A stretch of DNA of 54,072 nt from Candidatus Gastranaerophilales bacterium (GTDB taxonomy: Bacteria > Cyanobacteriota > Vampirovibrionia > Gastranaerophilales > Gastranaerophilaceae), in assembly GCA_017415185.1 (NCBI GenBank), contig JAFQHZ010000023.1, forward strand, positions 1 through 54,072, in the 5' to 3' direction. The notes under the pieces are model-generated. The model made no database searches. It was not told the origin of the DNA and saw only the letters and a program-made list of their open reading frames with translations. Positions 42,026 through 51,316 of the stretch are shown here, piece after piece. Numbering within the stretch: position 1 is the stretch's first letter; each line of letters starts with the position of its first letter. Position numbers and translations under genes: made by a program.

Positions 42026-43312
42026 ATGAATAGTAGCTTAGAAGATAGAATGCAAGTTTACCGCATTCCGATTAGACCGCAATATAAAAGAAGAAGACGC
42101 CCAAGAAAGCCAAATAATTTTCCAAAATTTATGTTCTTTTTGGCATTGGTTGTAGGCTGCATATTTTATTTTGTAAATCATAGCATTGAAGCGGATTCAA
42201 ACACTGCAAGCGCTCCTAGTTCTTCTCATTCACCAATTGATTTTAATTTCAATTTTTCTCCAAGAACGCAAAATATCCTTGTTTTGGGCGTTGATTCAGC
42301 AAGTAATGAAGAAAATCCATTTAAGGGAAATCGTTCTGACACAATGCTTTTGGTGAGCGTTGCACCCTATGGAAGAAATATTAATGTAATTTCTATTCCA
42401 AGGGATTCAAAAGTTTATATTGCAGGCAAAAACAAAACTGACAAAATTAACCACGCTTTTTCTCATGGTGGCGCAAAGCTTGCCGTTAAAACAGTTGAAG
42501 AAACTTTTGGCGTTAAAATACATAATTATCTTGCAATTTCAAATGCTGGCGTAATTAAAGCAATCGATGTTTTGGGCGGTTTGCCAATATATGTTGAAAA
42601 AAATATGAAATATGATGATTATACTGCAAAGCTTCATATTAATTTAAAACAAGGTAATCATATTTTAACTGGCAAACAAGTAGAAGGATATTTAAGATTT
42701 AGACACGATTCTTTTGGTGATATTGGAAGAATTAGACGTCAACAATGGTTTTTTGATGCTTTATCAAATCATTTGAAAAATCCTGTTGTAGTTGTAAAAT
42801 TGCCTGAATTATTGAAAATTATTCCTGAATATATTCAAACGGATTTGTCTGCTTATGATTTAACAAAATATTTGGGAATGGCTAAAAATATCGATTCTTC
42901 TTCTGTTCAAATTGCAACAATTCCTGGTGCGCCATCAACAAAAGGGGTTATTAGCTATTGGATTATTGACCCTGAAAAAACCCAAGAACTTATTAACAAA
43001 ATGGTTTATAGAAACAAATCCGATGTAGATACTAAAGATTTATCTGTTGGAATATTGTATGCGGCTTCAAGCCAAGATAGCGCAACTGCACTCAAAGAAG
43101 AACTTGAAGCAAAAGGCGCAAGCGTTAAAATGCAAGAATCTGATAGTATTTCTAAAAACTATATTGCAATACACAATCTTGATATTACGGGCGATGTTAT
43201 TTCTGAATTGAAAAAAACAATCCCTTCAATAAAAGATAAACATACAATTTATGACCCAATTGGCATAAATCGCACAGGTCGTGATATGACAATTGTTGTT
43301 TCTGATTTATAA
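42026..43312 (+). CDS. LytR-CpsA-Psr (LCP) family cell-wall glycopolymer ligase
   Basis: A 428-residue membrane-anchored protein. A basic cytoplasmic N-terminus (K-R-R-R-R-P-R) and one membrane helix (about 36-55) come first. The LCP domain follows: I-L-V-L-G-V-D-S, R-S-D-T-M-L-L, I-P-R-D-S-K-V, K-I-N-H-A-F, Y-L-R-F-R-H-D and R-R-Q-Q near residue 235. A C-terminal LytR_C-type domain spans about 335-428. LCP enzymes transfer polyprenyl-linked glycans to peptidoglycan. A GTG at 42005 is possible but coincides with the predicted transcription start, so the ATG at 42026 is preferred. In a two-membrane lineage an LCP protein matches the cyanobacterial relatives. Confidence 0.87.
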   Translation: MNSSLEDRMQVYRIPIRPQYKRRRRPRKPNNFPKFMFFLALVVGCIFYFVNHSIEADSNTASAPSSSHSPIDFNFNFSPRTQNILVLGVDSASNEENPFKGNRSDTMLLVSVAPYGRNINVISIPRDSKVYIAGKNKTDKINHAFSHGGAKLAVKTVEETFGVKIHNYLAISNAGVIKAIDVLGGLPIYVEKNMKYDDYTAKLHINLKQGNHILTGKQVEGYLRFRHDSFGDIGRIRRQQWFFDALSNHLKNPVVVVKLPELLKIIPEYIQTDLSAYDLTKYLGMAKNIDSSSVQIATIPGAPSTKGVISYWIIDPEKTQELINKMVYRNKSDVDTKDLSVGILYAASSQDSATALKEELEAKGASVKMQESDSISKNYIAIHNLDITGDVISELKKTIPSIKDKHTIYDPIGINRTGRDMTIVVSDL

Positions 43313-43398
43313 AAATACATTGTTTGAACTATCAATTTTTGGTTTAAATTGTTCTTACGGTTGATTTAATAAGTCTGATTATATTAGAAAATTGTTCT

Positions 43399-43584
43399 AT
43401 GATTTGTAATCAGAATGAAAAATATTTATTAAAATTCATATCTTCGCCAACGGGTTTAAATAATAATGAAAATGACCTTTTGAGCGTTATTTTAAAACTT
43501 GGAATTAAATTAAATTTTCAAAATTCTAATCCTGTTTATCAGATTATTGATGAACTTAATTATGCAAATTACCACATAAGTTAG
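43399..43584 (+). CDS. Small open frame, possible gene
   Basis: Sixty-one residues, with L-L-S-V-I-L-K-L-G-I-K-L and V-Y-Q-I-I-D-E-L stretches that could be helical. No Shine-Dalgarno is seen. It lies on the same strand 11 bases before the CHASE2-GGDEF gene and could be a leader or translational partner. Low confidence that it is translated; the alternative is a spacer with a chance frame. Confidence 0.3.
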   Translation: MICNQNEKYLLKFISSPTGLNNNENDLLSVILKLGIKLNFQNSNPVYQIIDELNYANYHIS

Positions 43585-43595
43585 ATTGGATAGTT

Positions 43596-45383
43596 ATGAA
43601 TAAAGATAATAAAAAATTACTGACATATATTATTTATGCTTTTATTGTTGTTGGTATTTCTTTGTTTTTGTTTAATTTAAGCAAAATTAATTTCTTGCAA
43701 ACCTTTATTAATACAATTGAGTTTAGCTCTTTTGATTTAAGACAAACAATTGTTTCTAAATATAAAACTCCAAATAAAGATATTGTTATTGTTGCAGTTG
43801 ATGATGAAACTTATGAATACATAATGAACAATTATGGTTCTTGGCCAATAACAAGAAAAGTTTGGGCTGATATGATTAATTATGTTGAGTTAGCAAAGCC
43901 AAAAAACATAATTTTTGATTTATTGTTTATTAAACCAAATTTGAATGATATTGAATCTGATAAAGCTCTTGTCGAGGCGGTTAAAAATAATGACAATGTT
44001 TATCTTTCGATGAATTTGGATAATTATCCGCAAGAAGTCAGAAAGCCTCCTGTTCTTGATGAAAAATTGAAATTAAATTTAAAAGAAGGCGAATTTAAAG
44101 ACAGCAACTATATTACTTTTGCGAATGCAAGGGTTGTTATGGATGAATTAAGCGCTGTGACTGACAATATTGGTCTAATTAACGTTGAAAGAGAGGCAGA
44201 TGGCGTAATTCGCAGCATGACTCCAGTTTTTAAATATAATGGAGAATATTATCCAAATCTTTCTTTTAGAGTTGCTTTGGATATGTTGAATCTTGACGAA
44301 ATAAAATTGGTTAATAATTCAATTTTGTTGGATGAAAATCACTATATTCCTCTTGATGAAACTCAAAGAGCTGTTTTGAATTGGTATGGAGGTTCTCATA
44401 CATATAAACATATTTCAATGTGGAGAGTTATTGACGCATTAAAAAATAACAACACTGAATATTTGAAAGATTTTGAAAATAAAACAATTTATATTGGAAC
44501 AACTGCAACAAGCTTGTCTGATGTTAAAAGTGTTCCAACAGAATATAGGCTTGCTGGGGTTGAGTTGCACACTACTTTTTTAAATAATGTTATGGATAAT
44601 AATTTTATTAAAAAAGTGCCAACAAACATCAATCTTTTGATTTCAATTTTAATGTCTGCTTTGGTAGGATATTGTGTTTTAAGATTGACTTCTGTTTTAA
44701 AAACAATAGTCTTTTTAATTGTAACTTTGGTGTTTTATGGTGTATTAAGCGTTGTTCTTATGGCGCAATTTAACCTGTGGATTGGCGTTGTATTGCCTTA
44801 TATTTCAACAATAACAATATTTGTTTTGACATATTGTGAAAAATATATCCTAAAATCAAAAGATTATGAGCAAACATATAAATTAGCTGTGACTGATGGA
44901 TTGACTCAATTGTATAATCATAGATATTTCCAAGAGCAAATGATTAACAATGTCAATGCTTTTAAAAGATACGGCACAATGTTTTCTTTAATTTTGATTG
45001 ATATTGATTTTTTCAAAAAATTCAATGACACTTATGGACATCAATCTGGCGATTGCGTTTTAAAGCAAGTTGCAAATATTTTAAAGAAAAATTCAAGAAC
45101 TTCAGATATTGTTTGTCGTTATGGCGGTGAAGAAATGGCTATTATTTTGACAAACACAAATAAAGAAGAAGCAGTAATTACTGCAAACAAGGTTTGCTTA
45201 GCTGTGAGAAATAATAAATTTGTTCTTGCAAATAATGAAAAAGTTAATGTTACAATTAGCGTTGGTGTTGCAACAGTTGGCGAAAACGGCGAAAAACCTC
45301 AAGAAATTATTGAGTTTTCGGACAAATGTTTATATGTTGCAAAAGAAAACGGTAGAAATCAAGTTGTTTCTGAAGTTGACTAG
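43596..45383 (+). CDS. CHASE2-GGDEF diguanylate cyclase
   Basis: A 595-residue sensor. One N-terminal membrane helix (about 10-30), an extracytoplasmic CHASE2 domain to about 345, a cluster of three helices to about 420, then a GGDEF domain from about 430. The active loop reads R-Y-G-G-E-E-M, and R-T-S-D five residues before it is an intact inhibitory I-site. F-x-L-I-L-I-D-I-D-F-F-K-K-F-N-D carries the metal Asp residues. It should make c-di-GMP in response to an external signal and be product-inhibited. No phosphodiesterase or PilZ gene lies nearby; the pili hinted at by the prepilin gene are a possible output. Confidence 0.93.
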   Translation: MNKDNKKLLTYIIYAFIVVGISLFLFNLSKINFLQTFINTIEFSSFDLRQTIVSKYKTPNKDIVIVAVDDETYEYIMNNYGSWPITRKVWADMINYVELAKPKNIIFDLLFIKPNLNDIESDKALVEAVKNNDNVYLSMNLDNYPQEVRKPPVLDEKLKLNLKEGEFKDSNYITFANARVVMDELSAVTDNIGLINVEREADGVIRSMTPVFKYNGEYYPNLSFRVALDMLNLDEIKLVNNSILLDENHYIPLDETQRAVLNWYGGSHTYKHISMWRVIDALKNNNTEYLKDFENKTIYIGTTATSLSDVKSVPTEYRLAGVELHTTFLNNVMDNNFIKKVPTNINLLISILMSALVGYCVLRLTSVLKTIVFLIVTLVFYGVLSVVLMAQFNLWIGVVLPYISTITIFVLTYCEKYILKSKDYEQTYKLAVTDGLTQLYNHRYFQEQMINNVNAFKRYGTMFSLILIDIDFFKKFNDTYGHQSGDCVLKQVANILKKNSRTSDIVCRYGGEEMAIILTNTNKEEAVITANKVCLAVRNNKFVLANNEKVNVTISVGVATVGENGEKPQEIIEFSDKCLYVAKENGRNQVVSEVD

Positions 45384-45808
45384 TCAACCAATTGAAAAGG
45401 ACATTTTGAACATCTTGCTTTTGGTCTAAGAATCAAATTGTCTTCTAAATCGTATAATTTTGCAATTCTTGTGATTAATTTTTCACCACAAAGAGGACAT
45501 TCTATTGTAAAATTTGGATTTTGAGAATTTAACAAAATTGCTTCTCGAATGGAATCCATTTGGGAATTTTTTGCTAAGGCAAAATCGGTTTTTATTTCGT
45601 ATTGTTTGATTTCTTTGTTGTCGATTTTTAATCCTTTAGCAAGTTTTTGTCTTATTGTTGAAGCTAAAAAAAGTTCCAAGCCTTGCTCTATTGATTGAAC
45701 TTGTTCTATGCTTAAGCTTGATTTTAAGGCTAAATCTTCTTGAGATAAGCCTAAAAGCTCTCTTTTTTGTGCTATGAATTGTCCGAGTGAAATATCTTGT
45801 TTTTTCAT
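45380..45808 (-). CDS. XRE-type HTH protein with C-terminal zinc ribbon
   Basis: A 142-residue protein. A helix-turn-helix of the XRE/Cro class is at about 8-62 (F-I-A-Q-K-R-E-L-L-G-L-S-Q-E-D-L-A). A linker follows, then a zinc-binding segment with C-P-L-C-G-E near residue 103 and C-S-K-C-P-F at about 133-138. It probably is a DNA-binding regulator; the target is unknown. It overlaps the end of the diguanylate cyclase gene by 4 bases (convergent) and lies downstream of the activase gene on the same strand, with a hairpin between them. Confidence 0.8.
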   Translation of the reverse strand: MKKQDISLGQFIAQKRELLGLSQEDLALKSSLSIEQVQSIEQGLELFLASTIRQKLAKGLKIDNKEIKQYEIKTDFALAKNSQMDSIREAILLNSQNPNFTIECPLCGEKLITRIAKLYDLEDNLILRPKARCSKCPFQLVD

Positions 45809-45828
45809 AAATATATTTTATCATTAAA

Positions 45829-45852
45829 AAACGTCGGATTGAACCGACGTTT
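45829..45852 (-). terminator. Terminator of the activase gene
   Basis: Perfect 9-bp stem AAACGTCGG/CCGACGTTT, loop ATTGAA, followed on the minus strand by T-rich sequence. It lies between the activase and HTH genes. Confidence 0.75.
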
Positions 45853-45858
45853 GAAATT

Positions 45859-46869
45859 TTATGAAATATCCCATCTTCCGCAAGTTCCGCCCCAGCGTGC
45901 GATGATATTTCCTTTTATATCTCCAATTTTTGTTATTGTGCTTCTATCTTGCTCTTCTTTGCCTTCCAAAATTGTGATTACTTCGCAATTGTTAGAGCAA
46001 CCTGTGCAAGTGCAAGTTATTGAATGAAATTCCATATCTTTAATTGTCCAACCTTTGAATTTTGTTGGAGCATTTGTATATTGATGATGTTCCATTGCAA
46101 GCATAGCTGCACCTATCGCACCCATTGTTTGATGATGTGGTGGAACAATGATTTCGCAACCCAATTCTTCTTCAAAAGCTTTAACCATGCCTTTGTTTGT
46201 TGCAACACCACCCTGGAATGAAATTTTTGGTAATAAATCTTTTCCAAGTGCTAAGTTTGCAATGTAATTTCTTACAAGCGCTTGGCATAAGCCATATAAT
46301 AAATCTTCAACAGCATAGCCTAATTGTTGTTTGTGAATTAAATCAGACTCAGCAAAAACACCGCAACGACCTGCAATTCGAGCAGGAGATTTTGATTTAA
46401 GTGCGATATCGCCAAAATCTTTAATATCAACATTTAGTCTTTGTGCTTGATGGTCTAAAAAGCTTCCTGTGCCGGCTGCACAAACTGTGTTCATTGCAAA
46501 ATCGGTAACAATTCCGTCTCTTAGGATGATAATTTTAGAGTCTTGTCCGCCAATTTCAAGAATTGTTTGAACTCCCGGAACTGCTGAGCTTGCTGCAACA
46601 GCGTGGGCTGTGATTTCGTTTTTAATTACATCAGCTCCAACTAAAGCTCCTGCAAGATTTCTTCCTGAGCCTGTTGTTCCAACTGCGCAAATTTCATATT
46701 CTCGACCATTAGCTTGAGACAATAAATTATCTAAACATTTTTGAACTGCAATAACGGGTTGTCCCGCAGTTCTTGTCATGTAGCTATCTACATGAACTCC
46801 GTTTTCGTCAACAAGGGCGATTTTAGTAGTAACGGAACCTACGTCTATTCCTAAATATACTTTCATCAT
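45859..46869 (-). CDS. Acyl-CoA dehydratase activase (BcrAD/BadFG/HgdC family ATPase)
   Basis: A 336-residue ASKHA-fold ATPase. G-I-D-V-G-S-V-T-T-K is the phosphate loop. The iron-sulfur cysteines lie in N-T-V-C-A-A-G-T-G-S and A-G-R-C-G-V-F-A-E-S-D; each monomer supplies two to a bridging 4Fe-4S cluster. The C-terminus has an extra motif C-T-C-T-G-C-S-N-N-C seen in longer fused homologues, hinting at another metal site. Activases inject electrons into 2-hydroxyacyl-CoA dehydratases or related reductases. No dehydratase subunits are adjacent, so the partner is unknown. The start has two ATG codons in a row. Confidence 0.87.
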   Translation of the reverse strand: MMKVYLGIDVGSVTTKIALVDENGVHVDSYMTRTAGQPVIAVQKCLDNLLSQANGREYEICAVGTTGSGRNLAGALVGADVIKNEITAHAVAASSAVPGVQTILEIGGQDSKIIILRDGIVTDFAMNTVCAAGTGSFLDHQAQRLNVDIKDFGDIALKSKSPARIAGRCGVFAESDLIHKQQLGYAVEDLLYGLCQALVRNYIANLALGKDLLPKISFQGGVATNKGMVKAFEEELGCEIIVPPHHQTMGAIGAAMLAMEHHQYTNAPTKFKGWTIKDMEFHSITCTCTGCSNNCEVITILEGKEEQDRSTITKIGDIKGNIIARWGGTCGRWDIS

Positions 46870-46924
46870 AGTTTAATTTTATTACAAAAATAGATTTTTA
46901 AAAGAATTTTGTTATAATGCTTTT

Positions 46925-48298
46925 ATGGAAAAAACAGTTATTAAATTTGGAACAGACGGCTTTCGTGGAATAATCGCTCGTGAATTTACTTTTGAAACAG
47001 TTGAGCGAATAATTAAGGCAATTGCTTTATACATAAGAAATTTGTCGCAAGAAAAAAATACTATTATTGTTGGTTATGACCCTCGTTTTATGGCGAAGGA
47101 TTTTGCAAAATTTTGTGCTGATTTGTTAAAAAAATATGGCTTTAAGGTTGTTTTATCTTCAAAAGTCGTTCCAACTCCAATTGTTGCATATTGCGCAAAA
47201 TATTATCCTGATTCAATCGGGGCGATTATGCTTACTGCTTCGCATAATCCAAAAGAATATCAAGGAATTAAGTTTATTCCTAATTATGCAGGACCTGCGA
47301 CTAAGGAAATAACTGATGAAATATTAAAATATATCGATTGCAACCCTGAAGAAAAAGACGGCGGTGAAATTGTTGAAAAAACATTAGAAGAAGAATATTT
47401 TAAACATCTTGAAGCTTTGATTGATTTTGAAACAATTAAAGCAAATCAACCTCAAATTATTTTTGATGGCCTATATTCTTCATCGATTGGCTATTTTGAT
47501 AAAATTTTAGACAAACATAATATTAAATATGAAGCTTGCAATATGTTTCATTCTTCTGATTTTGGAGGCGGACTGCCTGAGCCTAAGCCAAAATTTATGA
47601 AATTCAAGCAAGAAGGATATGTTGTTTTAGCAAACGATGGAGATGCAGACAGATATGGCGTTTTGGATGAAGAAGGAAATTATATTAGCCCAAATATCGT
47701 AATGGCTATGCTTTTAAAATACCTTTATTCAAAAGGCAAAACTGGCTGCATGATTAAAACTGTTGGTGTGTCAAATGTTGTTGATGTTGTTGCAGAAAAA
47801 TTTGGAATTAAAACAATAACTACTCCTGTTGGATTTAAATGGCTATCAGAAGAAATGCGAAAAAATGACACAATTTTAGCAGGAGAAGACTCCGGCGGAC
47901 TTTCGGTTGGTGAACATATTCCTGAAAAAGATGGGATATTTGCTAATTTATTGATTTTGGAAATGATTTCAAGCGAAAATAAAACCCTTAAACAATTAGC
48001 GGATGAAATTAAAGAATTTGCAGGATGTGAATTTTATACCGATAGGGTAGATGTTGAACTTGAAAATGATATTCAAGCAAATGGTTTAATGGAAAACTTT
48101 GCTAAAATGCCTATAATTGCTAATTTTGAAATTAAAGATAAACTTGAAATTGATGGCATAAAGTTATTTTTAGACAATGGCTTAAGTTCTTTATTAATTA
48201 GAAAAAGCGGAACGGAGCCACTTTTAAGATTTTATATTGAATCTGATGACATTCAAAAATTGGAATCAATTAAAGATTTTGTTAAAAATAACACTTAA
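46925..48298 (+). CDS. Phosphoglucomutase/phosphomannomutase family enzyme
   Basis: A 457-residue alpha-D-phosphohexomutase. The four canonical loops are all present: T-A-S-H-N-P with phosphoserine Ser106, D-G-D-A-D-R metal loop near 238, G-E-D-S-G-G sugar loop near 320 and R-K-S-G-T-E-P-L-L-R phosphate loop near 428. It interconverts hexose 1- and 6-phosphates; glucose or mannose is likelier than glucosamine judged by the G-E-D-S-G-G loop. Its products would feed glycogen or nucleotide-sugar synthesis. Divergent from the activase, with 55 bases between. Confidence 0.92.
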   Translation: MEKTVIKFGTDGFRGIIAREFTFETVERIIKAIALYIRNLSQEKNTIIVGYDPRFMAKDFAKFCADLLKKYGFKVVLSSKVVPTPIVAYCAKYYPDSIGAIMLTASHNPKEYQGIKFIPNYAGPATKEITDEILKYIDCNPEEKDGGEIVEKTLEEEYFKHLEALIDFETIKANQPQIIFDGLYSSSIGYFDKILDKHNIKYEACNMFHSSDFGGGLPEPKPKFMKFKQEGYVVLANDGDADRYGVLDEEGNYISPNIVMAMLLKYLYSKGKTGCMIKTVGVSNVVDVVAEKFGIKTITTPVGFKWLSEEMRKNDTILAGEDSGGLSVGEHIPEKDGIFANLLILEMISSENKTLKQLADEIKEFAGCEFYTDRVDVELENDIQANGLMENFAKMPIIANFEIKDKLEIDGIKLFLDNGLSSLLIRKSGTEPLLRFYIESDDIQKLESIKDFVKNNT

Positions 48299-48397
48299 TT
48301 TAAGAAATATTACAAAAAATTCAAAACTTGAAATTATATCAATAGAAAATACTTTATATATATAAGGATATCTATATCTAAAATTAAGGCAGCAAAA

Positions 48398-49309
48398 TTG
48401 ATACAATTACAGGTAGATTTCGGTTTATTAAATAAGTTTTTTGGTGTTTCGCCTGCCAAAGCGGTTCAATATGCTAATAAAGATTTTAAAGAAATCATGG
48501 AGCTTGAAGCGCAACAGGGAAATACTCGTGCTGCTGAATATAAGAAAATTTTATCTGATCCTGATAAGATTCAAGACATTTTTAAGCTTGCTAATTTAGA
48601 AAATAAATTTATAATTTTGCAGAATATGTCTGAAGCCGATTTAGACGATTTGTTGCCATATTTAAAACAAGACCAATTAACTCGTGGACTTCAATTTTTC
48701 ACAGAAGAAAAATTGATTGAAATGTGCAAAGAACTTCCTATGGAAGAACTTCTTGTGATGATGTTTCAAAAATTCCAAATGATGGATATTTTAAAGCTCA
48801 TGGAAGACGATGCAATGAATGAATTTATTATGCAGCCTCAAGTTGAGAGAAAATATGCTCAAACTTATATGGAAACACTTGATAATAAATCATTAGAAAA
48901 AATTATGGTTCAATCCTTTGGTGATAGTTTTAAAGGCAAAAATAAAGAAGAATATTTAACACATCTTGAAGAATTAAGTGATGACGATTATAAGCGCTTT
49001 ATGGTTTCAATGGAGCGTGAACAAAAAATGTTTATGATTAACGGAATTGTTGATCAAGAAGCCGATTTATTAATGCTTTTCAAGCCTGATGATATAGTAA
49101 AACCTATGGAAATGCTTATGAAGGGCGACAAAATCAAAATGATGTCAAAATTGGATCCAGAATTCCTTGTTCCAATGATACAAGAGCTTCCTATTGATTT
49201 GACGCAAATTGTCCTAACTCAAATTGATCCAAAAGATTTTAGTGAAATTTTGGCTGAAGATTTCCAAGATATTTTATCTTCTGTTGTTTTGTTTTCAAAT
49301 AAAATGTAA
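48398..49309 (+). CDS. All-helical repeat protein, MgtE-N/FliG-like, unknown function
   Basis: A 303-residue soluble protein, Met/Leu/Glu/Asp-rich, apparently all helical. Repeated short segments such as L-P-Y-L-K-Q-D-Q-L, L-P-M-E-E-L-L-V-M-M, L-D-P-E-F-L-V-P-M-I-Q-E-L-P and I-D-P-K-D-F-S-E-I-L recall the superhelical N domain of MgtE or FliG. No membrane or CBS domain. Start is TTG at 48398 with AAGG 8 bases upstream. I do not recognise a specific family. Its end is 3 bases from the end of the convergent LptF/G gene. Confidence 0.6.
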   Translation: MIQLQVDFGLLNKFFGVSPAKAVQYANKDFKEIMELEAQQGNTRAAEYKKILSDPDKIQDIFKLANLENKFIILQNMSEADLDDLLPYLKQDQLTRGLQFFTEEKLIEMCKELPMEELLVMMFQKFQMMDILKLMEDDAMNEFIMQPQVERKYAQTYMETLDNKSLEKIMVQSFGDSFKGKNKEEYLTHLEELSDDDYKRFMVSMEREQKMFMINGIVDQEADLLMLFKPDDIVKPMEMLMKGDKIKMMSKLDPEFLVPMIQELPIDLTQIVLTQIDPKDFSEILAEDFQDILSSVVLFSNKM

Positions 49310-49312
49310 AAA

Positions 49313-50479
49313 TTAGATTTTATAGGCTTTTTTATAATATAAAATTCCGCCGATAATGTTTATTATAATAACTGGAAGCCAAGCTGCCAAAAGCGGATGG
49401 ATTGTTCCTGTTTCGCCTAAATTTAGTGAAAAAGCTCTTATAACGTAATATATAAATATAATTAAAATGCTAAACAAAAAGCCACGATTGTATCGAACCC
49501 TTGGAGGTGTAATTGCTAAAGGCACACCAATTAATGCAAGAGCAAATGTTGTGACTGGCAGAGCTAATTTATCAAAAAGATTGATTTTGTATTCTAATCT
49601 TATTTTTTCAGATAAGATATTTTTTTGTTTTTTGATGTGTTTTGCCAGTTTAAAGAAGTTAAATTCTGCGGTTGTTTCTTTAACCATTTCATTTACATCG
49701 CCAATTCCAAAGCTAACGTTTGATTCTTCAAAAAAGCTTGTGTTGAATATTTTGCCATTTTTTGAAATTGTATAAACGATTCCATTTTCAAAAAGCCACC
49801 CGTAATCAGATGTTGAACCTTTTTTAGCTTGCACAATTTGAATATTTTTTGGATTAGAAATATCGATAACAGTAACGTTATTCAAAGTTTTGTCTTTGCA
49901 CCATTGAGCATAAAAAAGTCTTTTTAGTTGACCTTCTTTGTCGATGTCTTTAACTGTGAAATTCATTTTGTTTTCAGGGATGTGTTTTTGTTCAAGTGAA
50001 TAAATTGCTAAGGATTTTGATTGAACAGAAGCAGCAGGAACGATAAATTCATTTATAAAAAAGCTAACAAAAGTCATTACAATAGCAAAGCAAAAAATTG
50101 GCTTTGCAACACGATTAATCCCGATTCCGCAAGCTTTAAAAATTGTTATTTCAGATTTTAAACTTAAATCGTTTACTGTCATAACCGTTGCAAACAAAGT
50201 TGAAATTGGAATGGTTAAAACAAAAACTTGAGGCAAATTTAAAATTACCATCATTAGTGCAATATGAAAAGGGATTCCATAAAGCGAAATTTGCTTGATT
50301 AATTGAGTAAATGTTTCAGAGGCAAAAATGATTGATGTGAAAATAATTACGCCGAGCGTAAAAACATCAAGTAATTGTTTTAAAATATATCTATCTAAAA
50401 TTGATAAAGAATCATATTTTTCTTTAATTTTAGATTTTATTTCTTTAAATTTAGAATATATTTTTTCCATTAATGTCAT
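49313..50479 (-). CDS. LptF/LptG family permease
   Basis: A protein of about 388 residues with helices near the N-terminus (L-G-V-I-I-F-T-S-I) and three or more near the C-terminus, flanking a periplasmic beta-jellyroll-type domain. L-K-S-E-I-T-I-F-K-A-C-G-I-G is the coupling-helix signature of the YjgP/YjgQ family. It would extract lipopolysaccharide or a similar lipid with LptB and supports an outer membrane. Longer starts run to 50533 inside tyrA. The ATG at 50479 (GAG nine bases upstream) or 50470 keeps the family length; the overlap with tyrA is then 29 or 20 bases. Confidence 0.85.
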   Translation of the reverse strand: MTLMEKIYSKFKEIKSKIKEKYDSLSILDRYILKQLLDVFTLGVIIFTSIIFASETFTQLIKQISLYGIPFHIALMMVILNLPQVFVLTIPISTLFATVMTVNDLSLKSEITIFKACGIGINRVAKPIFCFAIVMTFVSFFINEFIVPAASVQSKSLAIYSLEQKHIPENKMNFTVKDIDKEGQLKRLFYAQWCKDKTLNNVTVIDISNPKNIQIVQAKKGSTSDYGWLFENGIVYTISKNGKIFNTSFFEESNVSFGIGDVNEMVKETTAEFNFFKLAKHIKKQKNILSEKIRLEYKINLFDKLALPVTTFALALIGVPLAITPPRVRYNRGFLFSILIIFIYYVIRAFSLNLGETGTIHPLLAAWLPVIIINIIGGILYYKKAYKI

Positions 50480-51242
50480 ACATTTTTGCTCTATTTTTTG
50501 CAAGCTTTTTGAATAAGTCGATTTTCTCATCATCAGACATTTTTTTCAAGGAATTTAATTTGTCTGTTAAGTTATTAAAAGCTTTTAGAATATTTTTTTT
50601 ATTATCATTAAACATTGAAAGAGCTAAATCGCTGTTTGTAATTGCAAGACGGGTTGTATCCCTAAAGCCACTAGAGGCGATTTTTTTTGCTTTTAAAGAT
50701 GTGCTGTCAAACAATAAAAAAGACAATATTGTTGGAAGATGGGAAATTTGAGCACACAATTCATCATGTTCTAGCATGTTGATTTTTGTTGGTTTTGCGC
50801 CTAAAACCAAAATAATTTGATTTAAGATTTTGTTGTTCTTTTCAATTAGCCATTTTGCATTTAAAAACAAATCTTTTTCGCTTGCGTCAAATCCGCTTTT
50901 TTCGCTTCCTGCCATTGGATGAGATAAAATAAAATTGAAATTAAATTTTTTGTTTAATAGTTCTTTTTTAATAGAAGCAACATCAGCAACAATTGTTTTT
51001 TTGTTTAATAATTTATCTAATTTTTTTAGTGTTTCAAGTGTTTTTGAAATATTTGTGCAAACAAAAATAATATCGCAATTTTTGATTATTTCAATGTTAT
51101 TTGAAGAGTTTTTTGTGTATTTTAAAGCTTTTTTAAATGACGAATTTGAATAGCAAAAAATTTCGTAATTTTTGTTATTATATAGAGCTTTTAAAATTGA
51201 TGCTCCGATTAATCCTAATCCAATTATTCCAACTTTAATCAT
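50451..51242 (-). CDS. tyrA: Prephenate dehydrogenase
   Basis: A 263-residue NAD(P)-dependent enzyme of tyrosine synthesis. G-I-I-G-L-G-L-I-G-A-S forms the Rossmann loop, L-S-H-P-M-A-G-S-E-K-S-G near residue 107 contains the catalytic His, and S-S-G-F-R-D-T-T-R-L-A near 195 matches the dimer/substrate helix. Length is normal for the monofunctional form without an ACT domain, so tyrosine feedback by ACT is not expected. It is upstream of, and overlaps, the LptF/G gene on the same strand. Confidence 0.9.
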   Translation of the reverse strand: MIKVGIIGLGLIGASILKALYNNKNYEIFCYSNSSFKKALKYTKNSSNNIEIIKNCDIIFVCTNISKTLETLKKLDKLLNKKTIVADVASIKKELLNKKFNFNFILSHPMAGSEKSGFDASEKDLFLNAKWLIEKNNKILNQIILVLGAKPTKINMLEHDELCAQISHLPTILSFLLFDSTSLKAKKIASSGFRDTTRLAITNSDLALSMFNDNKKNILKAFNNLTDKLNSLKKMSDDEKIDLFKKLAKNRAKMYDINGKNIF

Positions 51243-51316
51243 AAAGAAATTATATCATAATTTTTGCTTGCTAACTATTTTAAAAAATGTTATAAAATAG
51301 AAAAAAGGAGAAAAAG

